Assembly: GCA_013368375.1 (NCBI GenBank)
Contig: JAACJP010000002.1
Location: 930,001 to 994,000, forward strand
Reading direction: 5' to 3'
DNA length: 64,000 nt
Origin: Tricholomella constricta
Lineage: Eukaryota > Basidiomycota > Agaricomycetes > Agaricales > Lyophyllaceae
The translations under genes and the position numbers were made by a program. This document shows, in pieces, positions 47,624 through 58,868 of the stretch; within the stretch, counting starts at the first letter, position 1, and each line of letters starts with the position of its first letter. A model generated the notes under the pieces. That model worked only from the letters and a program-made list of their open reading frames with translations, was not told the DNA's origin and made no database searches.

Positions 47624-49640
47624 TTACAAAAATTCGTAGTCAAGACTGGATTTGGGCGCAGTCGAAGCTGGCTCAATTGACGGTGAAGATAAAGAAGCCG
47701 ACACAGGTTCGGCTCCTGAGGGCAACAGATAAGACAAACGATAAGTATACAAATTTAACCACGATGCGCAGAGATGAAACGCACGTTCCGACAACTCCTC
47801 GCCAGCCCCGGTCATTCCCTGCACAGCAAATGTCACTGTTTTCACGTCCAGTGATCTCAGATTAACAAGAACAAGCACGCCTGTCCGTGCAAATTCCGGC
47901 ACCATCACGACCCGACAACGCGCCTTCGAGCCATCCTCCTCCTCGTCGTCCTCGTTCACAAGTATTTTGGTTGCGAATCGCTTCTGGTTACCAACAATAT
48001 AAAGATCAGGGGTTTCCGTGATGATAAAGGGATCGCCTCCAAAGTATGGATGGCACCAAAGCGTGTCAGGCGCAGTCGGCGCAATGTGCCGCCATTTCAG
48101 AGTAGATTCCAGAATAGATAGACGCGTATTGGGAGGTGATGGAAGATACTTGAACATATCGTTGAGAGGCTGGCCAGAATTGACCAGAAGGGTCCGTTCT
48201 ATCGGCAGGCGATTCGCTGACTCTGCCTCCGGTTGAAGTTGCGAACCGAGACGTATGTACGTGGGGTTGGTCTCACAGAAAAATGTCGGAAGCTTCGCGA
48301 CCGCGCCGAACATCGCTTTTGGCAATGCTTGCTGTGGCAAGATCGTTCCAGATGGATCTGACTCGCCTGGAAGGACGTGAACAGGCAGTGCACTCGCAAT
48401 ATCAAGGAGGTGATCAGAGAGACTGAGAACTGGATGAGGAGAGAATGTCGCCGCATCGTAACCGTATCGTTTCTATTCATAGCATGAACTTCTGCAAAAG
48501 GTGCCAAATTACAAAACTCACAGATTTACGCTGAGGCTGATCAGACTCTCCGGCCTCTCCACTTGCGGTTGGTGCCAGCGGAGCCAACGAGTTACCGGCA
48601 ATGATGAGGCGCGATATTTGTGAAGCTGAAATCTGTTCTGTTACTCCACCTTCCTCACCAGTCAGATATTCCACAAGCATTTGTATCTGCGCATCAGAAG
48701 GAGAAAGCGAGCCGATATCAAGCCCAGAAACCACAGCTATCCACTCATCCGCAGACGAGCCTTCAACTGGTCAAGTAAAATTGTTATATCTGTCGAGGGC
48801 ATAAGGGACCACGTACCGTCAACGTCCATCTCATTCACCTCCATATGCTCCGCGTCCTCCTGCGCGACCTGCGGCGCCATCCCTGGATAACACAGATCAA
48901 CTACCTCAAAGTCTCCATTGGGTGTCTCCGCTCCAAGCGCGCCAACAATGACGCCAGTCACCAGCCTCGCTCCCTTCACACGCTCCCCGACGAGCCGAAT
49001 ACGCCCCGACTCGTCCTCTAGCATCATATTATCCTCGGGAGAGTAAAACTTAGGATTCGGGGGTGGCGGCGGTATCGAATTCTGCGATTACTTCTCATCA
49101 GCAGATTGCAAGTCACGTCGAAAAGCAATCAAGACCCACGTCGCGTGCGATATCTTCCATGACATTGGGCTTGAGTGGCATGTCCATGTATACCGTGCCG
49201 ACAATATAGCACAAGCGTGATTTCACGACCTCGAGGACCCGCGGAACCAGTATAGGATCACCTAGTTATCGGATGCTCGCCAGGCTCGTCGTTTGGTGCT
49301 GGACATTCTCTAGACGTACCTGCGACATTGCTCCATCGTTTATGTGCTCTTTCCTCCACATACTGGCGCAATAGCCGCAGCCTTATGAAGTATATGTTCG
49401 AGTACTGATATTTGTAGGACTTGTTCGCAGTGTTTATTTGAAACGAGGGTGTTTTGGGGGTAGGCTCGAGAACGGCTGTCACCAATCGAGCAGAAACGGG
49501 AGGCGTGGGTCTGTGTATTGCACCTTCAATGGCGAGAAGAGCCCGAGACAAGAAGGCACTGACATTAGGTCGATTGGAGACATAGTTGGGGAAAGGAAGA
49601 AAGCACGCGTCGCGTCGCACGTGACAATGTGACAAGTATT
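47624..49640 (-). CDS. POL31: DNA polymerase delta small (B) subunit
   Basis: Stop at 47624-47626. The 3' exon holds strong family motifs: LPQQALPKAMFGAVAKLPTF, TLLVNSGQPLNDMFKYLPSP, LKWRHIAPTAPDTLWCHPYF, DPFIITETPDLYIVGNQKRF and RTGVLVLVNLRSLDVKTVTF. Upstream exons carry the OB fold (SGRIRLVGERVKGARLVTGV, DFEVVDLCYPGM). The inactive calcineurin-like phosphoesterase domain includes IIAGNSLAP. The N-terminal exon (about 49632-49330) has SFQINTANKSYKYQYSNIYFIRL. The first methionine is not settled: the long first frame lacks an in-frame ATG, so a small upstream exon before 49714 is likely. This is an essential replicative polymerase subunit, in tandem with the next gene. Confidence 0.88.
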
Positions 49641-49713
49641 CCCAGGAGCGCTATGTACCGTATCTCTGATAATTCGAGTCTACCAACAAGCCTTGTGCAT
49701 CAAACAGAATCCT

Positions 49714-52181
49714 TCAGCAAGGCTTCGCGTAAGTTCCAGACGATTTGCTTCCCGACCCTTCCTTGAGGCTTCCCTCCGTCTGTTCAGCCCTGTTACGTTT
49801 ATGCTGGGCTTGACCAAGTATCGTGAGAGTGTGTGTGGACGATCCTTGGTGAGCCAACCCCTCGGTGATCTCGATCTACCGCATTTGCGTCAGCATTGAG
49901 TGTGATGGCCCAACAAACATGCTACTTACGATGTCCGCGACAAGTTGATCGATCAGCTAGATTGTGCGAATGAGCGCCTTTATCTGATATTTGAGGAACA
50001 GAAACTTACGACCTCAGTCATGCTCTCGCGCACAACAACGCGGAGAATTTCTACCTGTTGGAGGTCAGGAGGCAGCTCGTAGTTGGGCACGATCCTGACA
50101 ACTCAATCAGCTTGTCGACAAACTCCACAACACGTCCTAAGACTCACCATCCCTTCGCCCTGAGTAGCGTCTGAATCCAATGTTGTTGGACTTCCGGGTA
50201 TTTCTCCTTGTAAAGGTCGGAGAAGCGGAAGGAAACTACAGGAAGCCCTGGCGTATAAGACTGCGGATAAAAGACACTTTATTCCACGATTGCCTGACGA
50301 TTGAATGATTTAATCACCTCAATATCTTCGTCATCCATGCCGACAGCATCTTTCATGGATTCCATGGCGCTTCCAACCTTTCTATGGATGTCACTCAACA
50401 CCGTGTAGTACTTGCTGGCTTCCAACGCACGGCTGAGAAGGCGTGCATTTTTCATGTCGTCAAGGGCAACTGCGCGGTAGCCCTCGAAACCAAGGTGGAT
50501 GAGGTTGAAGTATTGAGCGATAATCGGGGCTGCAGGGCGGGAGAAGTTAAGGGAGAAGGAATATTCGACAGAACCGAGGTAGTGAAGCTCGAAAATGAGA
50601 TCCTTGGGGAGGTGCGCCTTGTCCCTCCAAATGACCCAGCCTACACCCACGTAGGATAGGCCGAACTTGTGGCCCCTTGAGAAAGATAATATGTTCGGAG
50701 GCCTGAACCGAACGTTGCGAAAAGCGAAAAACATACGACGCGTTGATAGAAACTACCCTGGGCAATTTGAAGTCCCATTCAAGTTTGGGCTGATTCAAAA
50801 CAGGTTGGACCAACGTGTAATTTGATTATTGAAGACACCTACTGTTGCGAACGGAGCAATAAATCCTCCAGAAGCGGCGTCGACTTCGGAATTCAGTTAG
50901 ATTGCGTCGTTTCAGGAAGCGGCAACGCCCTCACCATGAATCGGCACAAAATGTCCCGTCTTGGCCTCGTGTTGGTCAAGAAGATCAGACATCTCTTTCA
51001 CAGGTTCATAGTGACCGGTGTAGGTACCTGCGAGTATACGTTTTATTGATATTACAATGAGCAAAGCCTTGAACTCACTTCCGAGAATGATAAATACGCC
51101 GATGGTGTTCTCGTCGACGAAATCCATTGCTTTCTTGGGGTCGAGCCTGTAATGACTCTCTACGGACACGGGGACGAGCCTGCATTCGACCTCGAAGTAC
51201 CGAGCGAATTTTTCAAGGGCTACTTGAGCATTAGCGCCCATTACGATGTTTGGACTGAGATGCGTAGTCAGATTGATGGTTTAAAAGTGCAAAGGAGGAC
51301 CGACCCTGGTTCATGAATACTCTTTCCAGCAGCTTTGCGCTTCTCCTGCCAGATCTTCTTCATTGCGAGACCACCGAGTTGAATGGCTTCGGAGGATCCA
51401 GTGGTGGCAGTCCCAATAGCGCCTTTGGCGGATGGAGCGTGCCATAGATCGGCAAGGATGGAAATGCCTGCGCGAAATATGTGAGGGCAACTAGACATTG
51501 AGATAGATAGACATGTCCCTACACCGAGTGTGGAGCGCCTCTGTAAATATTGTTAGGCAAGGATAGTGATATGATACACTGACAGCCTACATACGTGTTG
51601 CAGGATATTCATCCGTGTCTAAAAGCTCAGATTGGCATCAATATAGCATATAGTGAGCAAAGAGCCTACCTATCAAGTTCTTAGATATGTTTTCCTGGAA
51701 GAGCTTATCGGCTTGCGGAGGCATCCAGGTATGAACAAAGGAAGCCAGATTGAGGACCGGGGATCCATCTGCGACGCATGATCGATAGTGAGACACATGA
51801 AAAGAAGGCCAGCCTACCTAAGCTGAGTTCATCGTGGATAAGCTGGTAGGCTGCCTCCGCGTTGATGCCCTAGATCGCGTTCAGCAAGGAGCTCTACAGG
51901 CAAAGAAACCGTTACTTTGTGGGATATACTATACTTCGGAATGGGGGAGGTATTGTAGCGGGCACCGTAGGTGTGTTCGACTTGGCGGGCGTTTGCCTTT
52001 GTGAGACCATGATAATGGGATTTCTTGTCCTGTAAATGGGTCAGTACTGGACGGTTAAAGAGCATAGACGCGCCTACATGGGAATCCTGGATGAGTTTGT
52101 CGGGATTGACGTGCTGGGAAGCTGATGTAAGTCAGGGAAGTGAGTGAGAAGGACGATGTGGCGTACTTTGGAGAGGGCCAT
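49714..52181 (-). CDS. GAD1: Glutamate decarboxylase (PLP-dependent)
   Basis: Start ATG 52181 (MALSKHVNPDKL), stop TGA 49714-49716, about ten exons. It converts glutamate to GABA, feeding the GABA shunt and acid/oxidative stress tolerance. Landmarks: [58 protein letters not shown] and the PLP lysine in [19 protein letters not shown], restored across the intron near 50735. Next are [30 protein letters not shown] and [20 protein letters not shown]. The last exon encodes a polar, low-complexity tail ([20 protein letters not shown]) different from plant calmodulin-binding ends. Family certain; regulation not visible. Confidence 0.93.
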
Positions 52182-52327
52182 GATGGTGGGATTTAAGAAG
52201 AAGAAACATGAGACGTCGCATCTTATAAGTACTACTATCATGTGTGATGTCATGTGGTTACATCAAAAATATTTATAACCGTTCCGTGACCGCGGACGCA
52301 CATTGATTTATTCCGTGCATAGTAGCG

Positions 52328-52990
52328 CTACATCTTTGCGTCCACTCGAGTCGTACCTGCGAAGATTTTCTGCAGCCCAGCCTTCGTCTCCGCACCCATT
52401 GCCATGCTCTTCCGTGACTGGCTCTCTACGAACACATGGGTATAACCGCCGACAGCGGCGGGCGCGTCCTTGCCCTCTTCAAAAACACCAACTTCATATG
52501 TCACTGAGCTCGTTCCCAGCTTATTTACCCGAAGTCCTAGATCCAGGACCTGCGGAAATGAAAGAGGTACGAAGAACTGCGCGTCTTTAGCTCCACATTA
52601 CAGAAAATCTAGATAAATTGCGCACCTGGCAAAACGAAGAGACAACAAGTCCAATCAGCGGAGACTTGTTTGGCTGCAGGCCGCAGTGCTCAATAAGGTA
52701 CGTGTTGACGATAGAGTCAAAGAGGTGGTAGTAGATCGAGTTGTTGATGTGCGAGTACTGGTCGTTGTCACTCCTTTAGACCGTTTAGTAGGGCTTCAGG
52801 TATATGTGGCGTGACACCTCACCATCTAGTCCGATAGGGCAAAAAGAAAGCATAGTCAGATCGCCTTCTGGCCTTGAGGTTGTTTTCAGCCATATCGATC
52901 CACTGCTGCAGGTGAGGGTAACTGTCGAAGAAACTTAACGTTGAGCGGAATCATGGTGGTTGAGCAGACGGTTACTGACCGGACCGGCGA
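52328..52990 (-). CDS. Hotdog-fold acyl-CoA thioesterase (4HBT-like)
   Basis: Read on the minus strand over four exons ending at stop 52328-52330. The core is SDYAFFLPYRTRW, then SDNDQYSHINNSIYYHLFD, the active-site region of 4-hydroxybenzoyl-CoA thioesterase-type hotdog proteins (D.D...H.NN..Y). It continues with SIVNTYLIEHCGL, LVVSSFCQFFVPLSFPQV, and LGLRVNKLGTSSVTYEVGVF with TYEVGVFEEGKD and GYTHVFVESQSRK. The first exon and start codon are not settled: a stop precedes FFDSYPHLQQWIDM in its frame, so a short upstream exon (perhaps encoding CDSLAFAGP near 52990) is spliced on. Substrate unknown; fatty acyl-CoA hydrolysis in mitochondria or peroxisome is a family-based guess. Confidence 0.75.
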
Positions 52991-53142
52991 AAGCAAGTGA
53001 ATCGCAAGCGTTATGTATCAAACCCCAGGTTAGGGTCAAATGTCGGAATTGGCCGATCCACGCGTCCCTCGACGCGCAATTCAGTCTTTCGTTTACACCG
53101 TCGTATCCTGCCCTCCGCCTGACGCCTAACTCTACTTCCACT

Positions 53143-53897
53143 ATGGAAACCTCGTTCGCGATTACTGGGAAGGGATATGTCATTGTCGCCGCGGACACCA
53201 CCGCCGCACGCTCAATCGTCAAGATGAAGGTCGACGAGGACAAAATCAAGACCCTCAGTCCTCATCTGCTCATGGCTTACTCTGGAGAGCCTGGTACGTC
53301 CACGGATCCTCGTAGCCTACCACTCATATCTAATGCACAGATACTCAGGCGATACTGTCCAGTTCGCGGAATACGTTGAACGCAACATCCGCCTCTACCA
53401 AATCCGCAACCTCTATCCTCTTCGCCCGTCCGCCGCTGCATCATGGATCCGCCGGTCACTAGCAGAATCTCTCCGCTCCCGCAAACCTTACTCTGTCAAT
53501 CTCCTTCTTGGTGGGTACGATACCGCCACCTATACGCCCCACCTATACTGGGTGGATTACCTCGGCACAATGACGGAGGTGCCCTTCGGTGCACACGGAT
53601 ATGGAAGCTACTTCGCTCTCAGTTTGCTCGATAGGTATGTCGCTCTTCATACGGAAAATGATAGTGATGGCTTTTCTCTACCTTACCAATCGCGAATATT
53701 TATCCTGCTGCACTGCATCTACGACGTTACTCATGTTCTTCTCGCTCAGGTACCATGATCCTGAAGCCACTCTTGAAGAAGGTCTGGCGACCTTGAAGCG
53801 ATGCATAGATGAAGTATCGAAGCGATTAGTCGTCTCACCTGGAAATTACAAAGTCAAGGTGGTGGACAAGGATGGTGTGCGCGAGGTTGAGTTTTGA
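53143..53897 (+). CDS. PRE1: 20S proteasome subunit beta-4 (Pre1/PSMB2)
   Basis: Three exons join from ATG 53143 to TGA 53895-53897, about 200 residues. METSFAITGKGYVIVAADTT is the N-terminus of this non-catalytic beta subunit: there is no propeptide and no N-terminal catalytic Thr. Further landmarks: IKTLSPHLLMAYSGEPGDTV (restored across the first intron, with acceptor at CTCAG before 53349), FAEYVERNIRLYQIRN, NLLLGGYDTATYTPHLYWVD, LGTMTEVPFGAHGYGSYFAL and LEEGLATLKRCIDEVSKRL. The upstream region is short and shared with the divergent thioesterase gene. Confidence 0.94.
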
Positions 53898-54073
53898 GGT
53901 CGCGGCGGTTCTTATGTTTTGTACTTGCGATCGGCTATATTCTCTTCTGTATACAAATTGACTGAACTCTGAGCATTTTGGGCCAAAGGTCTCGCTAGCG
54001 GCGAGCGCCGATTTCTTTGATTTGGATCTCCCGCCCTTGCCAAACAATTGGCCAGTTGGCCCGCTTCAAAGTT

Positions 54074-54459
54074 ATGTCACGGCCAGTCTTGGTCAATATG
54101 GGCGGTCCAAATCTCGAGGTCTTCAAATTTTCGCTCTATCTGTTCGTTCCCATCGCTGCCCTGGTTCACTTCGGGGACCCAGACTGGTATAGAGAGCATG
54201 TCATTCCGGTATGTCGCCTGATAGCTGCAGTTCCCCCATGATCTCATGGCCAAATCTCGAAGTATCGGGAGAAGCTCTTCCCATCTGCCGAGCGAACAGC
54301 TCAGGTGTGTGCAGCATTTCGTCCGCGCAGGCACTCGCTGACCCCTCTCTTTTGTAGAGAATACCCAAAGACCAAAGTGGCATCAGGGATGAATTAAACA
54401 GGATACGCGCCGAAAGGTTAGCCAAGAAAGCAGCACGGGAAGTGGATGAGGAAAAGTGA
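54074..54459 (+). CDS. PET100: Cytochrome c oxidase assembly protein Pet100-like
   Basis: Three exons from ATG 54074 to TGA 54457-54459, about 85 residues. The product reads MSRPVLVNMGGPNLEVFKF, then the membrane segment SLYLFVPIAALVHFGDPDWY, REHVIP, YREKLFPSAERTAQ and a charged helix ending KKAAREVDEEK. The GGPNLE.FKF...Y...P......FGDP.WY pattern is characteristic of Pet100, a single-pass inner-membrane protein that chaperones Cox subunits during complex IV assembly. Translation might instead start at the internal ATG 54098 (MGGPNLE), which is the usual N-terminus of homologues. Confidence 0.85.
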
Positions 54460-54597
54460 CCGCGAAGGCTACTAGCGTACGTCTGTTTCTCCAAACCTCT
54501 TGAGTCAATTCATAATATTCCATGTGTCTGTTTTTGAAGTTCTGGACTAGCCCAATATGATTGACATGTAACACCTTTGCTTTATCACAACCCCACT

Positions 54598-55953
54598 CTA
54601 TTTATCCACTTGAAGTACGCCTCCGTCGTCCAGCAAAACTGTCCAGGCGCCTCCCTTGGTTACATCCTCATCCGCCAACTTCCCGTATTCCAATGCATCA
54701 GCAAGCGATACCTTGAAACCGCCGCACACGATGAACACCGCGGTCCTCTTCTCACCCGAGGACTTCATAGGCACCAGTTTGTTGAAAAATTCAGGCTTAT
54801 ACGCAGGTGTCAGAGTAGTAGAACACGCGAGCTCGACAAGAAGTTTATGGTCATCTGTTCATATGACCCGTTAAATGACCTCTAAGGATGCTACAATTTG
54901 GCATACCTGCGAACGACACGAGCGCCTGCATGCTGAGCTCATCTGGCACACTCACGCACTTGACTCCGCCTTCCCTCTCCAAGGCCATCTTGACCACTTT
55001 TGCTGCCGGTTGTGACGCTCCGAGCGATCCAGACGCTTTCGACGTGAATTTGTTAAAATGGGCTAGCGTCAGACTATTTTCCTCGTCGTACACGACATCA
55101 ACGTCGGGCGGTAAAGATTTTTTGACGCTGTTAAACCTCCCGCTGTTGCAGGACATCGAGTGGAAAAAACAGTCGGACCCAATGGTTTCAAGCGCAACAA
55201 TTGGGACTGATTTGAGGCAAGTCAGTTCACCAAATTGTGGGATATTGCTCTGACACACCCACCGTCGTCCCATCCAACCTGCGTACACCCTTCGATTATG
55301 CCACCAAGCAGGCCTCCCCCTCCGACGCTGCAAAAGATGGCGTCCGGTTTATATGGGAGCTGAGTCGAGATTTCCTTTATCATGGAGCCATGTCCCTCCC
55401 AAAGCGTTCCGTGGTCATACGCTGGGACCATCACTCTGTACAAAACATGGACTTGAATGATATGAGAACCCATCACTACCTGCAACGATGACTCACGCGT
55501 CAATTTCCCGTTCAACAGCTGCAGTCGCTGCCCGCAGCGCCTCTGCATAGTGGCGGCCTACCACGATGACCTCGGCTTTCTGCCTCCGCAGAATATCTAG
55601 CGTGCTCTGCGTCGCGCCCTCTGGTAGGTAGACGCTGCATTTGGCCTGGAGTGCATTGGCAGCACACGCCGTGGCTAAGCCAGCATTCCCCCCGGATGCT
55701 ACAACTAGGTGCACAGAGGGTCCGTGAGCTTCCTTGGCCCTCTGAACGAAGAGAGAGATTCCGCGATACTTGAAAGAGTGAGATGGATGAGAATTCTTAC
55801 GCAGGTCACCAGTGGTCAGTTCCCGTTGCAAGAGGCAGAGACGGGTCGGGACGAGTTCACCTCAAGCTTGAGATATGCAGACGCCGCTAAAGCGTCTGAT
55901 ATCTTGCTGGAATATATCAAGGGGGTTTCTTGCCATAGATTGGGGGCCGCCAT
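54598..55953 (-). CDS. L-serine/L-threonine dehydratase (PLP fold type II)
   Basis: Start ATG 55953 (MAAPNLWQETPLIYSSKISD), stop 54598-54600, four or five exons. It deaminates serine or threonine to the 2-oxo acid (catabolic CHA1/SDS type). The PLP lysine is in HSFKYRGISLFVQRAKE, restored across the intron at about 55855-55800. Landmarks follow: HLVVASGGNAGLATACAANA (phosphate-side loop), SVYLPEGATQSTLDILRRQ, the glycine loop AIFCSVGGGGLLGGIIEG, VPIVALETIGSDCFFHSM and the C-terminal AVFIVCGGFKVSLADALEYG. The absence of an ACT domain fits the catabolic, unregulated class. It has an exceptionally compact divergent promoter with the next gene (139 bases). Confidence 0.9.
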
Positions 55954-56092
55954 GAGTGTGACTCGGAGGAGTCAAGGTTTTATCTAATAATCAGGGTTGC
56001 GCGACCATGTGACGACGTGTTACTGCAGCTCGACCAACACGCACTGAGCTCAAGCCCCCCACTTTTTGTTCGAAGAGGTCTGTCCGCAAACA
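55954..56092. promoter_or_regulatory. Divergent promoter (139 bp), dehydratase / Cys-rich protein
   Basis: Shared upstream region with start codons on both sides. No TATA box is evident. Confidence 0.45.
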
Positions 56093-56670
56093 TGGCCACA
56101 ACCGAAAAGGTCCCAAATGATCAAGTCCTCCTCGACGAGATCCAGAGCATCCAAGGCATTCACGGCCACGAGCTAGGCATTCAAAAAATCTGGGACATCA
56201 TAAAGGCAGAGCACCCCGAGTGGTCATTCGGGCTCAAACGTCTGCGTGAAATACGAAAGAAAAACAACCTGGCACCCACCCCTCCCCGTTCCGTCGCCAA
56301 CACGCATTCAGCCGATACCGTCATACTCGAACTCAAAATGGTTCTTCCCGACATACTTGGAGGAGGCGCTTGGGAATACGAGGAACCTATTCCCGCCAAG
56401 TTCTGTGTCCCGGGCTCGAACCCGAAAGATGCATCCCCGCTCATCACCGATCTCGTCGGAAAGCGCGAGTTCGAGCTTCGCCAAAAGTACAAGTGGTCGT
56501 GCCTTTTTTGTACAAAACGTGCGGAAGCGTGTTATGGGTTCCAGTCGGGCGCGTTGACGGCTATACCGCCACTTGTTGTCAATGCAATGTACCCCGTGTG
56601 CTCAATGAAGTCTACTTGCGGAAACAAAGCTTACCAGGAGGCCATGAGGAGGATAAACGAGGGCCGGTAG
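56093..56670 (+). CDS. Unrecognised intronless protein with Cys cluster
   Basis: Single exon, 192 residues, from ATG 56093 (MATTEKVPNDQVLLDEIQS). I do not assign a family. The N-terminal third looks like a small helical domain with a tryptophan pair (QKIWDIIKAEHPEW, then SFGLKRLREIRKKNNLAP), as in the winged or helical segment that precedes MYND-type proteins of mushrooms. The C-terminal part has six or seven Cys (KWSCLFCTKRAEACYGF, YPVCSMKSTCGNKAYQ), possibly one zinc site. The next gene downstream (57021) is also predicted soluble and has a conserved Cys-containing N-terminal part; they may be functionally or evolutionarily linked, but that is speculation. Confidence 0.6.
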
Positions 56671-57020
56671 CGAAGGGACGATATACCATGCCTCTTGAGT
56701 ATGTGAAACGGTCTGTGTCTTCTTCTCTTCTGCAACTCTGTTTTGGCTAAAGTAGTGAATAGATGTATGTTTAATCAACCATTCATGACAGTATATACGG
56801 TCCACATACTACATAACTCTGAGAGCGAATCCACGTTACAATAGGTTACAATATTCTTAATTCGAGTTCGAACTCTCTTCCAACCACAAACATGGACATA
56901 ACGTGAAATCGTTCCTGCCGCTCTTGCAAACATCACTCAAACTCACCGACATCCGCCTCCTACCTCTGGCATAAAGCATTCTACAGCCAAAACGAGATCT
57001 CAACGAAGCAATCAGAAAGC
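56671..57020. other. Intergenic spacer
   Basis: 350 bases between tandem plus-strand genes. A 181-codon minus-strand frame covers it but overlaps the next gene's exon antisense and shows no motifs, so I leave it out. Confidence 0.4.
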
Positions 57021-58507
57021 ATGTCAGGGAAGACGAATGTCCAACGGACGAAGAAAACAGCCTCGAAATCTGGAGGCATGAAGCCAGAGATAATGAAAGT
57101 GAGTTCTTCAAGGCACACTCACATATGCAACGACCCGAGACAGAACCTGATTTACAGGCGATCATCGACAAAATTCCGCCTAATACTGTCACAGGAAAGG
57201 TCGAGCTGAACGATATCATGAAGTGCGCCCCACAGGTGCCACCATCAGACGAAGCTGCTAACGATCGTTCACCAGATACATGGCACAGAATCCGGAGGAA
57301 ATGGACACTGTTATGAAATCCATGGAAGACCTGCGCCTCGATGATAAGGACATAGATCTGTCTCAATATGATTTCGCATCGTTGGCCCCGAAGGTCAGGC
57401 ATGAGTCCTTTTGGGTTCTACAGCTAGAGCATATGGGCATGGTAGACGCATCTGGGCGACCTGTGGATCCTTCCAAAGCACATGCTACCGCTGGTGCCCG
57501 TCCGACCTTCATGGTGTACTGCTACGACGATCGTCGATCTTTCCGAATGACTCAAGAGTGTAATGGCATCCCAACGTCTGCTACCGTCCTGCAGTAAGCG
57601 TAGCCATATTTTTTTACCATAAAATGATGTATACTAATTATAAGTCCCTATCAGAGTTCTCCGCTGCGCAATCGCGAAGCCACTGCCCCCACTCATGCCA
57701 GAACTACCATGGTTTCTATTGCTCTCGACAAAATTCAAGGATCACATTGACGAACTTGCGCCATTTCTGGATTCACTTCCTGCCCCATTTCACTGGAGAC
57801 TGGAAACCCCAGAAGAAGTCGAAAGCTTGAAAGAAGGTATATGGAAGCTTAACGAGAACGGCGTTCGCAAGGCTCTCGTCTCTGCCGATAAACTCAAGGC
57901 TGCTGGGAACGCTGCCTTCACTCGAAAGGATGGACCGGAAGCCGTGAAGGCCTACTCTGGTGCCGTTGACGCGCTGATCGACGTGTTGAGCATGACGCCT
58001 GATGTCGAGGATGAGAAGAAAGCCAGGAAGCAGCTGGCTGTTTGCTATGCCAATCGTGCAGCCGCGTACTTAATTTCCGGTGCTGGTGTAGACGCCAAGA
58101 GAGCAATCGAGGATGGGAAGGCAGCTGAGCACTGGGACCCTGCCTATGCCAAAGCGTGAGCTCATCCCCTTCCGTCTTCTCTGTGAGGATGAATTGATCT
58201 CCCCTCACCATCACACAGGTACATTCGTCAGGCGACGGCGCACCAACTTCTCGGTGATACCGAGTTGGCCAAGGATGTAGTCGCTCGAGCGTTGCATTTG
58301 CCAGAACTTGAAAACGACAATGGCCTCGTCGACCGCTTGATTGATCTTTACACGAATGGGGAGGGACTCTCGAACAACGAGGAGATCTTCAAAAATTGGA
58401 TTCTCGACGTCAAGATCAATGATAGAAGAGGTTCCGAGAGATTGAGGGGAATCAATGGTGAATGGCGGCGGCGATTGGATGCTCAGTTCAAGAGGTGGAA
58501 GCTATGA
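57021..58507 (+). CDS. TPR-domain protein of unknown function
   Basis: Five exons join from ATG 57021 (MSGKTNVQRTKKTASKSGG) to TGA 58505-58507, about 400 residues. A 53-base intron with a GCTAACG branch site connects MKCAPQ to NPEEMDTVMKSMEDLRLDD. The N-terminal half is conserved-looking but unrecognised (HESFWVLQLEHMGMVDASG, FMVYCYDDRRSFRMTQECNG). The C-terminal half has tetratricopeptide-like helices: ADKLKAAGNAAFTRKDGPEA, ARKQLAVCYANRAAAYLISG and AYAKAYIRQATAHQLLGD. The KAAGN...R...A pattern resembles carboxylate-clamp TPRs that bind Hsp70/Hsp90 tails, but I did not verify the clamp residues. Role unknown; possibly a co-chaperone or adaptor. Confidence 0.7.
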
Positions 58508-58868
58508 TGGAAGGAAAAACCTGTGATAACCTGCGCTTTGTGGTTACCCCTACCTCTGCTTATATGACGAAGCCTGGTTATCGTGATCGTCCATCCTTGG
58601 CAACTGGACAAGCTTCAAAGCCCTAACCCCAAGTTAGGATCACTACGTCGAGATGCGTATACCCAGCGACTGTGACTTCGATCATCCATGCGGAAGTAAT
58701 TCTAACTGTTCAGGCTCCCCATCCGCTCAAATGGTTTCTGCGGTATGCGGACACCTCCATCGCAGAAACACGGGAATATCTCGGGCGGTCTTCACGGCCC
58801 GCTGGGTGTCATGACTGATTTCCCTGGCTATAAAGCGGGAACGACTCCTTCTAGATCTCCAAAATATC
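58508..58868. promoter_or_regulatory. Promoter region of the alpha-xylosidase gene
   Basis: 361 bases. CTATAAAG at 58828-58835 is about 35 bases before the ATG, close for a TATA box but possible if the leader is very short. No gene seen. Confidence 0.35.

Noticed and set aside
56857..57402. 181-codon minus-strand frame opposite the TPR gene
   Set aside because: It lies antisense over confirmed exons of the TPR gene; the translation is Ser/Leu-rich without domain signals.
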